A stretch of 64,000 nt of DNA from Kitasatospora sp. MAA4 (GCF_029893355.1 NZ_JARZAI010000017.1:124001-188000), one strand, 5' to 3'. Counted from the first letter of the stretch, positions 45,124 through 56,744 are shown. Notes: generated by a model not told the origin, from the letters alone. Made by a program: numbers and translations.

Positions 45124-45780
45124 TCAGCCTGCGATTTGGCGCGCCAACTGGACAGCCTCGGCCAGGCTGTCCACCACCGGGACGCCGACCGGCTCCAGGT
45201 TCGCACGGGTGTGCGACCCGCCGGTGTACAGCACGGCGTGCGCGCCGACCTCCAGCGCCGCCAGCGCGTCGTCCGCCGCGTCGCCGATCAGGACCGTCCG
45301 GCCCGGGTCGACCTGCGAGCCGAGCGCGGCCAGGTGGCGGACCAGCAAGGCGGCCTTCTGACCGTGCGAGGGGCCCGTCCGGCCGTCCACCCGCACGAAG
45401 TGGGGCGCTATCCCCAGGCCGCGGACCATCGGGACCAGCCGCTCGTGCTCGTACATCGACAGCAGCGACTGGGTCCCGCCCTCGGCCGCCCAACCGCTGA
45501 GCAGGTCGAGGGCGCCCTCGGTGAGGCCGCAGCCGCCGGAGAGCTCCGCGTAGCGCTCCTGGAAGGCAGCGTCCAACCGCTCCCACTCGGCGCTGCTCGG
45601 TTGGAAGCCGAGCGCGCGCTGGTAGAAGCGCGGGATCGGGATCTCGTACAGCTCCCGGTACCGCTCCAGCGTCAGCGGAGCCGCCCCGACCGTCGCGAAG
45701 GCGGCGTTGCTCGCGCCGAGCACCGCCTCCATGTCGTGAAAGAGCGTTCCGTTCCAGTCCCAGACGATGTGAGTTCGCAC
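45124..45780 (-). CDS. HAD-family hydrolase, phosphoglycolate phosphatase-like
   Basis: The protein has 218 residues from GTG 45780. HAD motif I is WDWNGTLFHDM (nucleophile Asp and acid/base replaced in position +2 by Asn, a W-x-N-G-T subgroup that I have seen annotated in actinobacteria). Motif II is LLSMYEH and motif IV is VLIGDAADD. It should hydrolyse a phosphate ester of a small metabolite in the cytoplasm; the unusual DWNGT needs care, since the second Asp of DxD is normally the acid/base. No ribosome binding site; TACCGT lies 7 nt before the GTG, implying a leaderless transcript. Confidence 0.83.
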   Translation of the reverse strand: MRTHIVWDWNGTLFHDMEAVLGASNAAFATVGAAPLTLERYRELYEIPIPRFYQRALGFQPSSAEWERLDAAFQERYAELSGGCGLTEGALDLLSGWAAEGGTQSLLSMYEHERLVPMVRGLGIAPHFVRVDGRTGPSHGQKAALLVRHLAALGSQVDPGRTVLIGDAADDALAALEVGAHAVLYTGGSHTRANLEPVGVPVVDSLAEAVQLARQIAG

Positions 45781-45787
45781 CCGAGGC

Positions 45788-45793
45788 ACGGTA
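45788..45793 (-). promoter_or_regulatory. TANNNT -10 element for leaderless HAD transcript
   Basis: On the minus strand TACCGT ends 7 nt before the GTG start at 45780 and no ribosome binding site is present. Confidence 0.45.
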
Positions 45794-45839
45794 GCGCCCG
45801 TCACTGACAACGAAGTAGCGGGTTTCCGGACTGCGGGTG

Positions 45840-46349
45840 TCACGACAGCAGCGCGGCGATCTCCTGGGTGGCGTACCAGAGCAGCTCGTGGTCCTCGGCG
45901 CCGTCCACGGTGAACTGGGCGTCCTGGTCGCCCGCGTCGGCCTTGCCGATCACCGCGGCGGCGGCCGCGACGTCCTCGGTGACCTCCTGGTCCGCGACGT
46001 CCGCGTGCACGGCGGCGGCCTTGGCCAGCTTGACCGGGCCGACCAGGGTGACCCGGCCCAGCGAGGCCTGGTCCTGGTACTCGTCGCCGTCGAACAGCCG
46101 CACCGAGGCGTCCGGGACGTCCAGGGCGACCACCACCCGGCGGCGCGGCGCGGCGGGGTCGGCGGCCAGCAGGCGCAGGGAGGACTGCGCGGCCCGGACC
46201 AGGGCGGCGTACTCCAGCTCCTCCAGGTCGTCGCTGACGTACCACTCGCGCAGCGCGGGCGTCACGGCGTAGGCCGCGGACTGCTCCAACGCGCCGTCCG
46301 GGTGCGCCGTGGCCAGCTCGACCATGGTGGTGGGCACGTAGACACGCAT
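45840..46349 (-). CDS. DUF6912 family protein
   Basis: The protein has 169 residues from ATG 46349 (MRVYVPTTMVELA), with GGAG 10 nt upstream. It shows a ferredoxin-like start, a segment ALREWYVSDDLEELEYAAL, RRRVVVALDVPDA and an acidic C-terminus with DAEDHELLWYAT-like sequence. It is an actinobacterial conserved protein with no known function; I recognise it by its conserved N-terminus and length. It is likely cytoplasmic. It lies upstream of the HAD gene on the same strand (59-bp gap). Confidence 0.75.
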   Translation of the reverse strand: MRVYVPTTMVELATAHPDGALEQSAAYAVTPALREWYVSDDLEELEYAALVRAAQSSLRLLAADPAAPRRRVVVALDVPDASVRLFDGDEYQDQASLGRVTLVGPVKLAKAAAVHADVADQEVTEDVAAAAAVIGKADAGDQDAQFTVDGAEDHELLWYATQEIAALLS

Positions 46350-46639
46350 CGGGGGCACACTCCGCTTCCTGAGGATCCGCGGTCACTGCGGACCTCCACA
46401 GAATACGGCCCGCGCGATCACCCCGGGCGCGGCATCCGTGTACCCCTTCGAGCGCACCGTGATCATCCGCTGGGGGGTCGCAGGGCGGTCGTACGGCGCC
46501 GACGAGCGAGCCCCGGCAGGTGTCAAGCCGCCATCCGGGCGACCCCTTGGAGGGGCCCTGTAAAGCCCTTGAGAGCCGTCCCCCGGCGCCGATAGCAAGG
46601 TGACAGCCGCAGCACCGACCCGAACCGGGGGTACCCGCC

Positions 46640-47167
46640 ATGCCCGAGACCGCGATCCGCTCGCACACCGTCCCGCCGCAGATCACGCCGCTCGCCGTCG
46701 ACCCGCTCGCCCTCGCGTCACCCGCCGCCGCGCCGGCCGCCGCCGCAAAGCCCGCCATCGCCCAGCCCGCCACTGCGCAGCCCGTCACTGCCCAGCCCGT
46801 CACCGCGCCGCCCGCTCCGGCATGCCGCGGCGCTGCTCCGCGCCGGCCGCGCCACCCGCGCTCGGCCTGCTCGCCCTCGCACGGCGGCGGCACCGAGCTC
46901 GCCGCCCGGTTCGCGCTGCGGCTGGTCGAGGTACTCACCGGCGCCCGCCCGGCCGGCCAGCTGACCCGGCACACCACCCACGACGGCTACCGCCAGCTCG
47001 CCCAACTGGTGCACGGCGGCCCGGTGCACGACTTCGCGCCCGGCCCGGGCGCGCTGGAGGTCTGCGTCCGGGTCGACTTCGGCCCGCGGCACCACATGGT
47101 GGCGTTCCGACTCGAACAGCACCGCAACACCGAGCAATGGCAGTGCGCCGCCGTGGACGCGCGATGA
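46640..47167 (+). CDS. Rv3235-family protein
   Basis: The protein has 175 residues; GGGGG lies 9 nt before the ATG. The first ~75 residues are low-complexity, rich in Ala/Pro with QPxTA repeats. The C-terminal ~95 residues form the conserved Rv3235-type domain (LAARFALRLVEVLTGARPAGQLTRHT... and ...VCVRVDFGPRHHMVAFRLE, both shortened here). Function is unknown, but members sit beside secA in many actinobacteria, and secA is the convergent neighbour here. Confidence 0.82.
   Translation: MPETAIRSHTVPPQITPLAVDPLALASPAAAPAAAAKPAIAQPATAQPVTAQPVTAPPAPACRGAAPRRPRHPRSACSPSHGGGTELAARFALRLVEVLTGARPAGQLTRHTTHDGYRQLAQLVHGGPVHDFAPGPGALEVCVRVDFGPRHHMVAFRLEQHRNTEQWQCAAVDAR
46760..46804 (+). repeat. 15-bp tandem repeat inside the Rv3235-family gene
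   Basis: Three 15-bp units (46760-46774, 46775-46789, 46790-46804) of the form GCxCAGCCCGxCACx encode the AQP(A/V)T repeats of the low-complexity N-terminus. Unit number could vary between strains without shifting the frame. Confidence 0.6.
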
Positions 47168-47192
47168 CGGCCCGCCGGGCTCCCGGTACGCG

Positions 47193-47231
47193 GCAGGGCG
47201 CCGCCCCGGCTCGGCCGGAACGACGCCCTGC
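47193..47231. terminator. Hairpin between convergent Rv3235-family gene and secA
   Basis: GCAGGGCG (47193-47200) and CGCCCTGC (47224-47231) are perfect complements and flank a second small stem CCGGC/GCCGG. It lies within the 86-bp gap between the two stop codons. Confidence 0.4.
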
Positions 47232-47253
47232 TACTTGCTTCACCCAGGCGGGG

Positions 47254-50022
<2,769 letters not shown>

Positions 50023-50246
50023 TTGAGCGGGCTCCTTGCCTGGATCGGCTCTGGACGACTGCACGGCGGGGTCCACCCCACCGCATGGGCCATCGTATGC
50101 GAGGAGCCCAACCCCCCGGGAGGTGCGTCAGCACGCCATTCCCGTGTCACTCGTAGGAGCGGATCGGCCAATACGCGCCGGTATCATCACAAATCGGACA
50201 CGAAAAGTCTGTTTTGCTTGCTTCCACGGGCGACGATACTCACCCC

Positions 50247-50825
50247 ATGCCGTACACGATCTTGCCGCCCGCCGAGGCCGCCCCGCCCGTTCTGCCCGTC
50301 ATCGAGACCGAGCGCCTCCTGCTGCGCGCGCCGATCGCCGCGGACGTCGACGCGATCGACAAGGCCTGCCAGGACGAGGAGATCCAGCGCTGGACGGTCG
50401 TCCCGTCGCCCTACCGGCGCGAGGACGCCGAGTTCTTCGTGCACCGGCTGGCTCCCGACGGGCTGCGCAGCGGCACCGACCTGATCTGGTGCGTGCTGGA
50501 GAAGGAGACCGGCGCCCTGGTCGGCACCCAGGCCCTGAGCGCCCGCAGGCCGGGCGCGGCGGAGGTCGGTTTCTGGGCCTCCGCGGACGCCCGCGGGCGC
50601 GGCTACACCGCCGAGGCGCTGCTCGCGGTGGCCCGCTGGGCCTTCACCGAGGCGCGGGTCCGCCGACTCGAATGGGTCGCCTACATCGGCAACGAGCCCT
50701 CGCTCGCGGTCGCCCGGCGGGCCGGCTTCACCGTCGAGGGCACGCTGCGCTCGTTCGCCGAGCAGCGCGGCGTCCACCGGGACGCCTGGATGGGCTCGCT
50801 GCTCGCGGCGGATCTGGGGCTCTAG
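50247..50825 (+). CDS. GNAT-family N-acetyltransferase
   Basis: The protein has 192 residues from ATG 50247. It has the RimJ/RimL-type layout: TERLLLRAPIAADVDAI near residue 20, and acetyl-CoA site GFWASADARGRGYTAEALLAVARWAF around 120, then NEPSLAVARRAGFTVEG. It transfers acetyl to an amine of a small molecule or protein N-terminus; substrate unknown. There is no clear ribosome binding site; GATACT lies 6 nt before the start and might be a -10. It is upstream of the AlkX-like gene, 42 nt apart. Confidence 0.85.
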   Translation: MPYTILPPAEAAPPVLPVIETERLLLRAPIAADVDAIDKACQDEEIQRWTVVPSPYRREDAEFFVHRLAPDGLRSGTDLIWCVLEKETGALVGTQALSARRPGAAEVGFWASADARGRGYTAEALLAVARWAFTEARVRRLEWVAYIGNEPSLAVARRAGFTVEGTLRSFAEQRGVHRDAWMGSLLAADLGL

Positions 50826-50854
50826 CGGTTCGCCCGGCTGTCGGTGCCCGGGTC

Positions 50855-50860
50855 TACGCT
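50855..50860 (+). promoter_or_regulatory. TANNNT -10 element for leaderless AlkX-like transcript
   Basis: TACGCT ends 7 nt before the ATG at 50868, with no ribosome binding site between. It lies in the 42-bp gap after the GNAT gene. Confidence 0.45.
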
Positions 50861-50867
50861 GCCCCGC

Positions 50868-52049
50868 ATGACCGCAGCGCAGCCGACGCCCACGCTCACC
50901 CTGACCGCCGACGAGGCCCGCCGGATCGCCCTGCGCGCGCAGGGCCTGCTCGGCGCGCCGGACCGCCGCGCCGGGGTCCGCGGCATGCTGCGCCACCTCG
51001 GTGCGGTGCAGCTGGACACCATCTCGGTGCTGGCCCGCTCGCACGAGCTGGTGCCGTACGCGCGGCTGGGCGCGGTGGGCCGCCCGGCCGTCGAGCAGGC
51101 GTACTGGGGCTCGGAGACCACCTTCGAGTACTGGTCGCACGCCGCCTGCGTACTGCCCGTCGAGGAGTGGCCGCTGTTCGCCTTCCGGCGCCGCGCCTTC
51201 CGCGCCAAGGGCCACCACTGGGGGCACCAGGTCAGCCCGGAGGCCTACCGGCAGGTGCTGGACCGGCTGCGCGCCGAGGGTCCGCTGACCTCCACCGAGC
51301 TCGGCGGCGCCAGGAAGACCGCCGAGTGGTGGGACTGGTCGGAGAGCAAGATGGCCGTGGAGCGCGCGCTGGCCTTCGGCGACGTGGTCTGCACCGAGCG
51401 GCGCAGCTGGAAGCGGGTCTACGAGCTGGCCGAGCTGGCCGTCCCGGCCGAGCTCTACGAGCAGGATCCGAGCGACCTGGACTGCCTCACCCAGCTGGTG
51501 CGGCAGTCCGGGGAGGCGCTCGGGGTCGCCACCCGCACCGATCTGGCGGACTACCACCGCCTCAGGGCCGAGCAGGTGGACGCGGTGCTGGCCGACTGCG
51601 GGTTGGTGCCGGTGGAGGTGGCGGGGTGGGGGCCTGCCCCCGTCGCGGCCTGGGCGGATCCCGCAGCGCTGGCGAGCGAGCCGCGCGGGCGGCACCGAAC
51701 CACCCTGCTCTCCCCGTTCGACTCGCTGATCTGGGACCGCGCCCGCACCGAGCGGATCTTCGGGATGGCGCACCGCCTGGAGGCGTACACCCCGCGGCAC
51801 AAGCGGGTGCACGGGTACTTCGCGATGCCGGTGCTGGCCGGCGGACGACTGATCGGCCGGGTCGACCCGGCTCGCGAGGGGCGCACCCTGGTCGCCCGTC
51901 AGATCTCGCTGACCGACCGCCGCCAACTGCCCGCACTCGCCCAGGCGTTGCGCGAGGCGGCCGACTGGGTGGGTTGCACCGCGGTACGCGTGGAGGCGCT
52001 GGACGACGACGCGCTGCGGCCGGCCCTGGAGCGCCTGCTGGCCACCTGA
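50868..52049 (+). CDS. YcaQ/AlkX-family winged-helix DNA glycosylase
   Basis: The protein has 393 residues. It belongs to the HTH_42 (COG3214) family, three tandem winged helices plus a beta barrel. The catalytic motif is AVQLDTISVLARSHE near residue 45: Q-hydrophobic-D, the form found in AlkX/YcaQ, not the Q-x-Q of AlkZ (azinomycin self-resistance). Family members excise alkylated bases and unhook interstrand crosslinks. LLSPFDSLIWDR and FGMAHRLEAYTP are conserved C-terminal blocks. It probably protects against natural or environmental alkylators. No biosynthetic cluster is visible around it. It appears to have its own leaderless promoter. Confidence 0.9.
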   Translation: MTAAQPTPTLTLTADEARRIALRAQGLLGAPDRRAGVRGMLRHLGAVQLDTISVLARSHELVPYARLGAVGRPAVEQAYWGSETTFEYWSHAACVLPVEEWPLFAFRRRAFRAKGHHWGHQVSPEAYRQVLDRLRAEGPLTSTELGGARKTAEWWDWSESKMAVERALAFGDVVCTERRSWKRVYELAELAVPAELYEQDPSDLDCLTQLVRQSGEALGVATRTDLADYHRLRAEQVDAVLADCGLVPVEVAGWGPAPVAAWADPAALASEPRGRHRTTLLSPFDSLIWDRARTERIFGMAHRLEAYTPRHKRVHGYFAMPVLAGGRLIGRVDPAREGRTLVARQISLTDRRQLPALAQALREAADWVGCTAVRVEALDDDALRPALERLLAT

Positions 52050-52120
52050 GAGAGCGCGCCCTGAGCCGCACGGCCGGGTCGCACCCCTCCCGGCCTCGGC
52101 CCCCCGGCCCGAGGCCGGAC

Positions 52121-52849
52121 TCAACCTATTTCGAGGATCTTCTCCCGCATCGCGTAGACCACGGCCTCCATCCGGGAGTGCAGCTGCAGCTTCTCCAGGA
52201 TGTTGCGCACGTGGTTCTTCACGGTGTTCTCGCTGATGAAGAGCTCCTTGGCGATCTCCCGGTTGTTCATGCCGGTGGCCACCAGTTTGAGCACTTCGAG
52301 CTCGCGGTCGGTCAGACGCGGCGCGGGCACCAGGTCCCGGTCGTCGGAGCGCCGCTGGATCATCGACTTGAACTCGGTGAGCAGCTTGGACGCCATCGAC
52401 GGGCTGATCTGCGACTGGCCGTCGGCGACCGCCCGGATGGCGGTGGCCACCTCGTCGGTGGAGATCTCCTTGAGCAGGTAGCCGGTGGCACCGGCCTTGA
52501 TCGCCTCGTAGAGGTCGGCCTCCTCGTCGCTTATCGTCAGCATGATGATCTTGGTACTGGGGGCCACCTCCTTGATCGAGGTGCAGGCCTCGATACCGCT
52601 GCGACGCGGCATCCGGACGTCCATCAGGATGATGTCCGGCAGCAGGTCGGCGGCCTTGAGCACCGCCTCCGCACCGTCCCCGGCCTCCCCGACGACCAGG
52701 ATGTCCTCCTCCTCGGCGAGGACGATCTCCAGTCCCCGCCGGAACAGCGCGTGGTCGTCCACCACCAGCACCCTGATCGGTTCACCCCCGCGCGGCACAT
52801 ACTCGGGCTGCGAACTATCGCCCCCTCCCCTCTCGAACTGCTCCCCCAT
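52121..52849 (-). CDS. NarL/LuxR-family response regulator
   Basis: The protein has 242 residues from ATG 52849 (MGEQFERGGG), after GGGAGG at 7 nt; an upstream ATG pair would add 15 residues. The receiver domain is ~25-140 (VVDDHALFRRGL, phosphoacceptor Asp77 in ILMDVRMP, KEI of the K-P region). The HTH_LuxR domain (~175-240) has LTDRELEVLKLVATGMNNREIAKEL, trimmed here. From memory it is nearly identical to S. coelicolor SCO3008, an orphan regulator next to the hpf gene. No kinase gene is adjacent, so it is an orphan. It lies downstream of hpf on the same strand. Confidence 0.93.
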   Translation of the reverse strand: MGEQFERGGGDSSQPEYVPRGGEPIRVLVVDDHALFRRGLEIVLAEEEDILVVGEAGDGAEAVLKAADLLPDIILMDVRMPRRSGIEACTSIKEVAPSTKIIMLTISDEEADLYEAIKAGATGYLLKEISTDEVATAIRAVADGQSQISPSMASKLLTEFKSMIQRRSDDRDLVPAPRLTDRELEVLKLVATGMNNREIAKELFISENTVKNHVRNILEKLQLHSRMEAVVYAMREKILEIG

Positions 52850-53006
52850 CCGCCCCTCCCGATCACCGGTCACTGTGGGCTTCATCATTCCACGGCGCAC
52901 ACAGCCGGGCCGACCCGTCGATCTTCGCCGTCCCCCGGACGGGTGCCCGACGCGCCGCAGCGGACCGAGAGTGGCTGAAACCGGACACGAACGGGACGCA
53001 GAGAGG

Positions 53007-53038
53007 CCCGGCGGCCGGCTGGGGGGCCGGCCGCCGGG
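53007..53038 (-). terminator. Hairpin terminator after hpf
   Basis: CCCGGCGGCCGGC (53007-53019) and GCCGGCCGCCGGG (53026-53038) form a perfect 13-bp stem with a 6-nt loop, 24 nt beyond the hpf stop. Confidence 0.7.
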
Positions 53039-53062
53039 GCAGCGATGTGTGGGGTTGTGCCG

Positions 53063-53755
53063 TCAGCGGTCGCCGGGCGCGTTGATCGCGCCACCCGCGC
53101 CACCGACCTCGCCGTTCGGCATCAGGCCGTCGGTCTGCAGGTGGATCACGCCGTAGTCGTAGCCGTGGCGGCGGTAGACGACGCTGGGCTGACCGCTGTC
53201 CTTCTCCACGAAGAGGTAGAAGTCGTGGCCGACCAGCTCCATCTCGAAGAGCGCCTGATCGAGCGTCATCGGCGAGGCGCCGTGCGTCTTCTCACGGACC
53301 ACCAGCGGTCCGTCGCCCTCCACGTCCAGCGGGCCGGCCTTGGACCTGCGCACCGGCGGCTCGGCCAGCTCCTCCGCGGTCGCCGTACCCGGCAGGGCCG
53401 CGATCCGCGCCGTCGCCTCGGCGACGCTGAGCGGAGTGGTGCGGGCCCCGTGGTGCACGCGGCGGCGGTCGGCGGACTTGCGCAGCTGCGCGTCGAGCTT
53501 CGCCGAGGCCAGATCGAGCGCCGCGTACGGATCGGCGGCAGAGGCCTCGGCCCGGATCACCGGCCCACGGGTGCGGACGGTGATCTCCACGCGCTCGGAC
53601 CGGTCGGCCTGGCGCGGGTTGTGTTCCTTGGACACCTCGACGTCGAGGCTGATCACCTTGCCGTCGAACTTCTGGACCTTCTCCAGCTTCTCGGCCACGT
53701 GCTCGCGGAACCTCTTGGGCACCTCGGTCTTGCGGCCCTTGACGACGATGTCCAC
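53063..53755 (-). CDS. hpf: Ribosome hibernation-promoting factor, long form
   Basis: The protein has 230 residues from GTG 53755 (VDIVVKGRKTEVP), with GGAG 7 nt upstream. The N-terminal domain (~1-100) binds the 30S decoding region, covering HNPRQADRSERVEITV and the central ALDLASAKLDAQLRK helix. A basic/Ala-rich linker leads to the C-terminal dimerisation domain (MTLDQALFEMELVGHDFYLF) with the conserved VVYRRHGYDYGVI. Long HPF dimers join 70S ribosomes into inactive 100S dimers. It lies upstream of the orphan LuxR regulator on the same strand. Confidence 0.95.
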   Translation of the reverse strand: MDIVVKGRKTEVPKRFREHVAEKLEKVQKFDGKVISLDVEVSKEHNPRQADRSERVEITVRTRGPVIRAEASAADPYAALDLASAKLDAQLRKSADRRRVHHGARTTPLSVAEATARIAALPGTATAEELAEPPVRRSKAGPLDVEGDGPLVVREKTHGASPMTLDQALFEMELVGHDFYLFVEKDSGQPSVVYRRHGYDYGVIHLQTDGLMPNGEVGGAGGAINAPGDR

Positions 53756-54117
53756 GCAGAACTCCGATCCCTCGTGCTGTCGCCGGCCCGGAGTCGTACC
53801 GGACCGGGCTGAGACCCAGCCTGACCAGCCAATCTGTCGCCGGCCCCGCACTGCGCCGCGAACGGCGTTGCGAGCTGGGCCCTCACTCCACTTCCTCCCC
53901 ACCAGGGACGCTTGAAACCCCCGGGAGCCTCATCAGACACCCCAGGCGGGTTTTTCGCCTCTCCAGCGGACCATAGGCGGAGTTGAGTCGGCCGGACAGC
54001 TGTTCTCCCCTGTCTACCCTCAATCGAGTGAAGTGGCGGTAAATATCTGGACAACTCCGCCCAGACGGCCCACGCTGGGCTCACCACAGCCGGTCGCAAG
54101 CCGTCGAGGAGGTTGCC
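53756..54117. other. Divergent intergenic region between hpf and comF
   Basis: About 360 bp without a gene. A 13-bp direct repeat CTGTCGCCGGCCC occurs at 53777-53789 and 53833-53845, 56 bp apart, in the hpf leader. A GGCG/CGCC hairpin with a T-rich loop lies near 53948. The comF promoter may include the AT-rich stretch TAAATATCT (54040-54048). Confidence 0.4.
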
Positions 54118-54147
54118 ATCACTCCGCTGACGTCTCCCCTGCACGCG

Positions 54148-54861
54148 TTGCTCGATCTTGTGCTGCCCACGCCCTGCGAGGGCTGCGGAGCCGAGGTCGG
54201 CGGCCAACTCTGTCCCGACTGCCGTGAGCTGCTGGCCGGCCTGCACGGGCGGCGGGCCGGTCCGAGCCCGGCGCCGGCGGGCCTGCCGCCGGTGCACTCC
54301 TGCGCCGTCTACGGCGATCCGGTGCGCCGACTGCTGCTCGCGCACAAGGAGCGCGGCGCATTACGGCTGGCGGGCCCGCTGGGCGCCGTCCTCGCCACCG
54401 CGGTCACCTCGGCCCTCCCCGGCGCGTACCGCGGCGGCGGCCTCCTGCTGGTCCCGGTGCCGTCGGCCCGGGCCGCCGTGCGGGCCCGCGGCCACGATCC
54501 GATGCTGCGCCTGGCCCGGTGCGCCGCGCGGGAGTTGAGTCGCTCAGGGCTGGCCTGCCGGGTCGGCCCGGCGCTGCGCCCGGTCCGCCGGGTCGCCGAC
54601 CAGGCCGGGCTGGGCGCCGCCGCCCGGCACCGCAATCTGCACGGCGCACTGACCGTACCGGCGCGGCTGCACCCCCGGCTGGCCGACCGTCAGATCATCC
54701 TGGTGGACGATCTGGTCACCACCGGCGCCAGCCTCACCGAGGCGGCCCGGGCACTGACCGCCGCCGGCGCGCCGCCCCTCGCGGCGGCGACGATCGCCGC
54801 CACCGCGCGCCGGGCGGGCCGGGTGCCCGCCGTCGTCCACCGCCGCCGTCAGCCCGGGTAG
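54148..54861 (+). CDS. ComF-family phosphoribosyltransferase-like protein
   Basis: The protein has 237 residues from TTG 54148. It has an N-terminal zinc knuckle CEGCG...CPDC (residues ~10-28) and a C-terminal type I phosphoribosyltransferase site IILVDDLVTTGASL (~195). ComF proteins support DNA uptake in competent bacteria and are conserved in non-competent actinobacteria with unclear roles. The start is uncertain: TTG 54148 has no ribosome binding site, whereas GAGGAGG (54106-54112) sits 5 nt before an in-frame ATC (54118), with no ATG, GTG or TTG between it and the preceding stop. It is convergent with lpqB and overlaps it by 13 nt. Confidence 0.85.
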   Translation: MLDLVLPTPCEGCGAEVGGQLCPDCRELLAGLHGRRAGPSPAPAGLPPVHSCAVYGDPVRRLLLAHKERGALRLAGPLGAVLATAVTSALPGAYRGGGLLLVPVPSARAAVRARGHDPMLRLARCAARELSRSGLACRVGPALRPVRRVADQAGLGAAARHRNLHGALTVPARLHPRLADRQIILVDDLVTTGASLTEAARALTAAGAPPLAAATIAATARRAGRVPAVVHRRRQPG

Positions 54862-56744
54862 GTCGGCAGGACCCCGTTCGTCGCGTACGACCGCCACTGC
54901 CACTGAGCGTTGCCGCTCAGCCCGTAGATGGTGTGCTCCTGGTCCTGCGAGTCCGCGAGCACCGGGTCCGTACGGGACTCCGAGGCGGCCACCGCCGTCA
55001 TCCCGTCCACCGCCTGCAGCGGCGTCTCGACGATCTGCGAGCCGTCCGTGCCCACGTAGTGCAGCTGCGTGATGCTGTCCTTCTCCTTGCCCAGCACCAG
55101 CAGCAGGTCGGTGTCGGCCCAGGAGACCGAGACGACGTCGGACAGCTGCGGAGCGAGCTGGCGGACGGTGCTGATCTGCACCGCCGGCGCCTGGGGCGAG
55201 CCGGCGTGGGTCACCAGTCCCAGCCACAGGCTGATCGCCCCGGTGCCGTCCTTGAGCAGCAGCGCCGCCCGGGTGCCGTCCGAGGAGAGCCGGATCCCGT
55301 CCACCGTGCGATCCGCGGGGATGTCCAACGTGGCCACCGTGCGGGTCTGACCCCGGATCAGCAGGACCGCGGGCGCCACCGGGTTCCGGTCCACCACCCA
55401 GAGTCCGCCGTAGCCGTCCCAGCTGGGCGAGGCGAAACCCTGGCCGGGGGCTGTGGCGCCGCTGACGACCACCGGCTGGCCGAGCTTGTCGCTGTCCGTC
55501 AGGCCGACCTCGAAGAGCGACTTGCCGTCCTGACTGACCACGGCCGCGACCTTGTTGTCGCGCTTGACCGCGAACTCGCCCACCAGGTGCTGGGCCGTCG
55601 GAGCCAGATCGGCGGGCAGGTGGGCCGCCCCGAACGGTCCCGGAACCGTGGTGTTGGAGTCCTGCCCGGACAGCCGCATCAGCACGCCGTCGCTCGGGCG
55701 GCGGAAGTACGCCGGGGTGCTGCCGCCGGACCCGCCGGCCAGCGCGCCGGGCGCGTACGCCGACACCCGCGCCTGGGCGGAGGTCAGCTGGCAGAGGGCG
55801 GCCCCGTGCCGACCGGTCAGCGTCACCTGGTCGATCGAGCCGCTGCCGCCCTGGCTGGCCAGGGTGAAGTAGAGCTGTGCCGCTATCAACTGGCACTTGC
55901 CGCCGCTGATGTCGGTCCCGTCGACCTGCACCCGCGGATCGCGCGGGTCGTCCCCGGCGACCGGCCCGACGATCTTGGCGCCGTCGAACGCGGAGTGGAC
56001 GGCGGGCGCGAGCCAGTCGGAGGCACCCTCGGCCAGCGCGTTGGCCGCGGCGCTGGCCGGGTCTATCCGACGCCGCAGGTAGATCGGGTCCGGCACCAGC
56101 ACCGGCTGCTGCGGGCCGGTGGCGCTCGGGTCGGAGGCCGTGTAGAAGTACCGGTCGACCTGCTGGTAGGTGTTGCCGAAGTTGGTCTGGTTCAGGATCA
56201 GCTGGTCCGGCAGGTCGTCGATCCGCCACTCCGCCTTGGTCGAACTGTCCTTGCCGTTGGCGTCCTTGGCGATGTTGACCAGGGTGAAGGCGGCCTCATA
56301 GGGCGTGCTCGGGACCGCAGTGAAGGTGTGTTTGCCGTCCAGCTGCCCGACCTGCGAGGACTTGATCGAGACCTCGGTGCCCGCGGTGTCGGACTCCACC
56401 ACGGGCGGACCCGGCGTGGTGTTCTGCAGCACCACGACGCCGTCGGCCGGCTTCCACTTCTTGGCGCCGTCCGGCGTCAGGTACTGCATCGCGGTGGTGT
56501 AGTTGCGCTCGTCGGCTATCGAGGCGTCCAGGAAGTTCTGCACCACCTCGCGGGGACTCAGGCCGTCCCGGGGAGGCACCGGGATCACCCGGACCTGCAC
56601 GCCGTTGTCGCCGCCGACGCCCTGCACCGGGTCGACCCGCTGCGGGTCGCCGGTGTCCGGCATGGTGGCGCACCCGGCCGCGAGCAGCACGGTCACCACG
56701 GTCCAGACCCCCCGGACAGCGGGTCTAATCCTGCTGGTCCCCAC
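54849..56744 (-). CDS. lpqB: Lipoprotein LpqB, accessory of the MtrAB system
   Basis: The protein has 631 residues from GTG 56744. The lipobox LLAAGC ends the signal peptide near residue 27. A GerMN-like domain occupies ~140-290 and a beta-propeller-like C-terminal region ~330-620. LpqB modulates the MtrB sensor in actinobacteria, acting outside the membrane. The start overlaps the 3' end of mtrB by 20 nt, showing translational coupling. The 3' end overlaps comF convergently by 13 nt. Confidence 0.94.
   Translation of the reverse strand: MGTSRIRPAVRGVWTVVTVLLAAGCATMPDTGDPQRVDPVQGVGGDNGVQVRVIPVPPRDGLSPREVVQNFLDASIADERNYTTAMQYLTPDGAKKWKPADGVVVLQNTTPGPPVVESDTAGTEVSIKSSQVGQLDGKHTFTAVPSTPYEAAFTLVNIAKDANGKDSSTKAEWRIDDLPDQLILNQTNFGNTYQQVDRYFYTASDPSATGPQQPVLVPDPIYLRRRIDPASAAANALAEGASDWLAPAVHSAFDGAKIVGPVAGDDPRDPRVQVDGTDISGGKCQLIAAQLYFTLASQGGSGSIDQVTLTGRHGAALCQLTSAQARVSAYAPGALAGGSGGSTPAYFRRPSDGVLMRLSGQDSNTTVPGPFGAAHLPADLAPTAQHLVGEFAVKRDNKVAAVVSQDGKSLFEVGLTDSDKLGQPVVVSGATAPGQGFASPSWDGYGGLWVVDRNPVAPAVLLIRGQTRTVATLDIPADRTVDGIRLSSDGTRAALLLKDGTGAISLWLGLVTHAGSPQAPAVQISTVRQLAPQLSDVVSVSWADTDLLLVLGKEKDSITQLHYVGTDGSQIVETPLQAVDGMTAVAASESRTDPVLADSQDQEHTIYGLSGNAQWQWRSYATNGVLPTYPG

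Noticed and set aside
53930..53970. Riboswitch in the hpf upstream region
   Set aside because: A small hairpin with a T-rich loop is present, but no conserved riboswitch core that I know could be matched.
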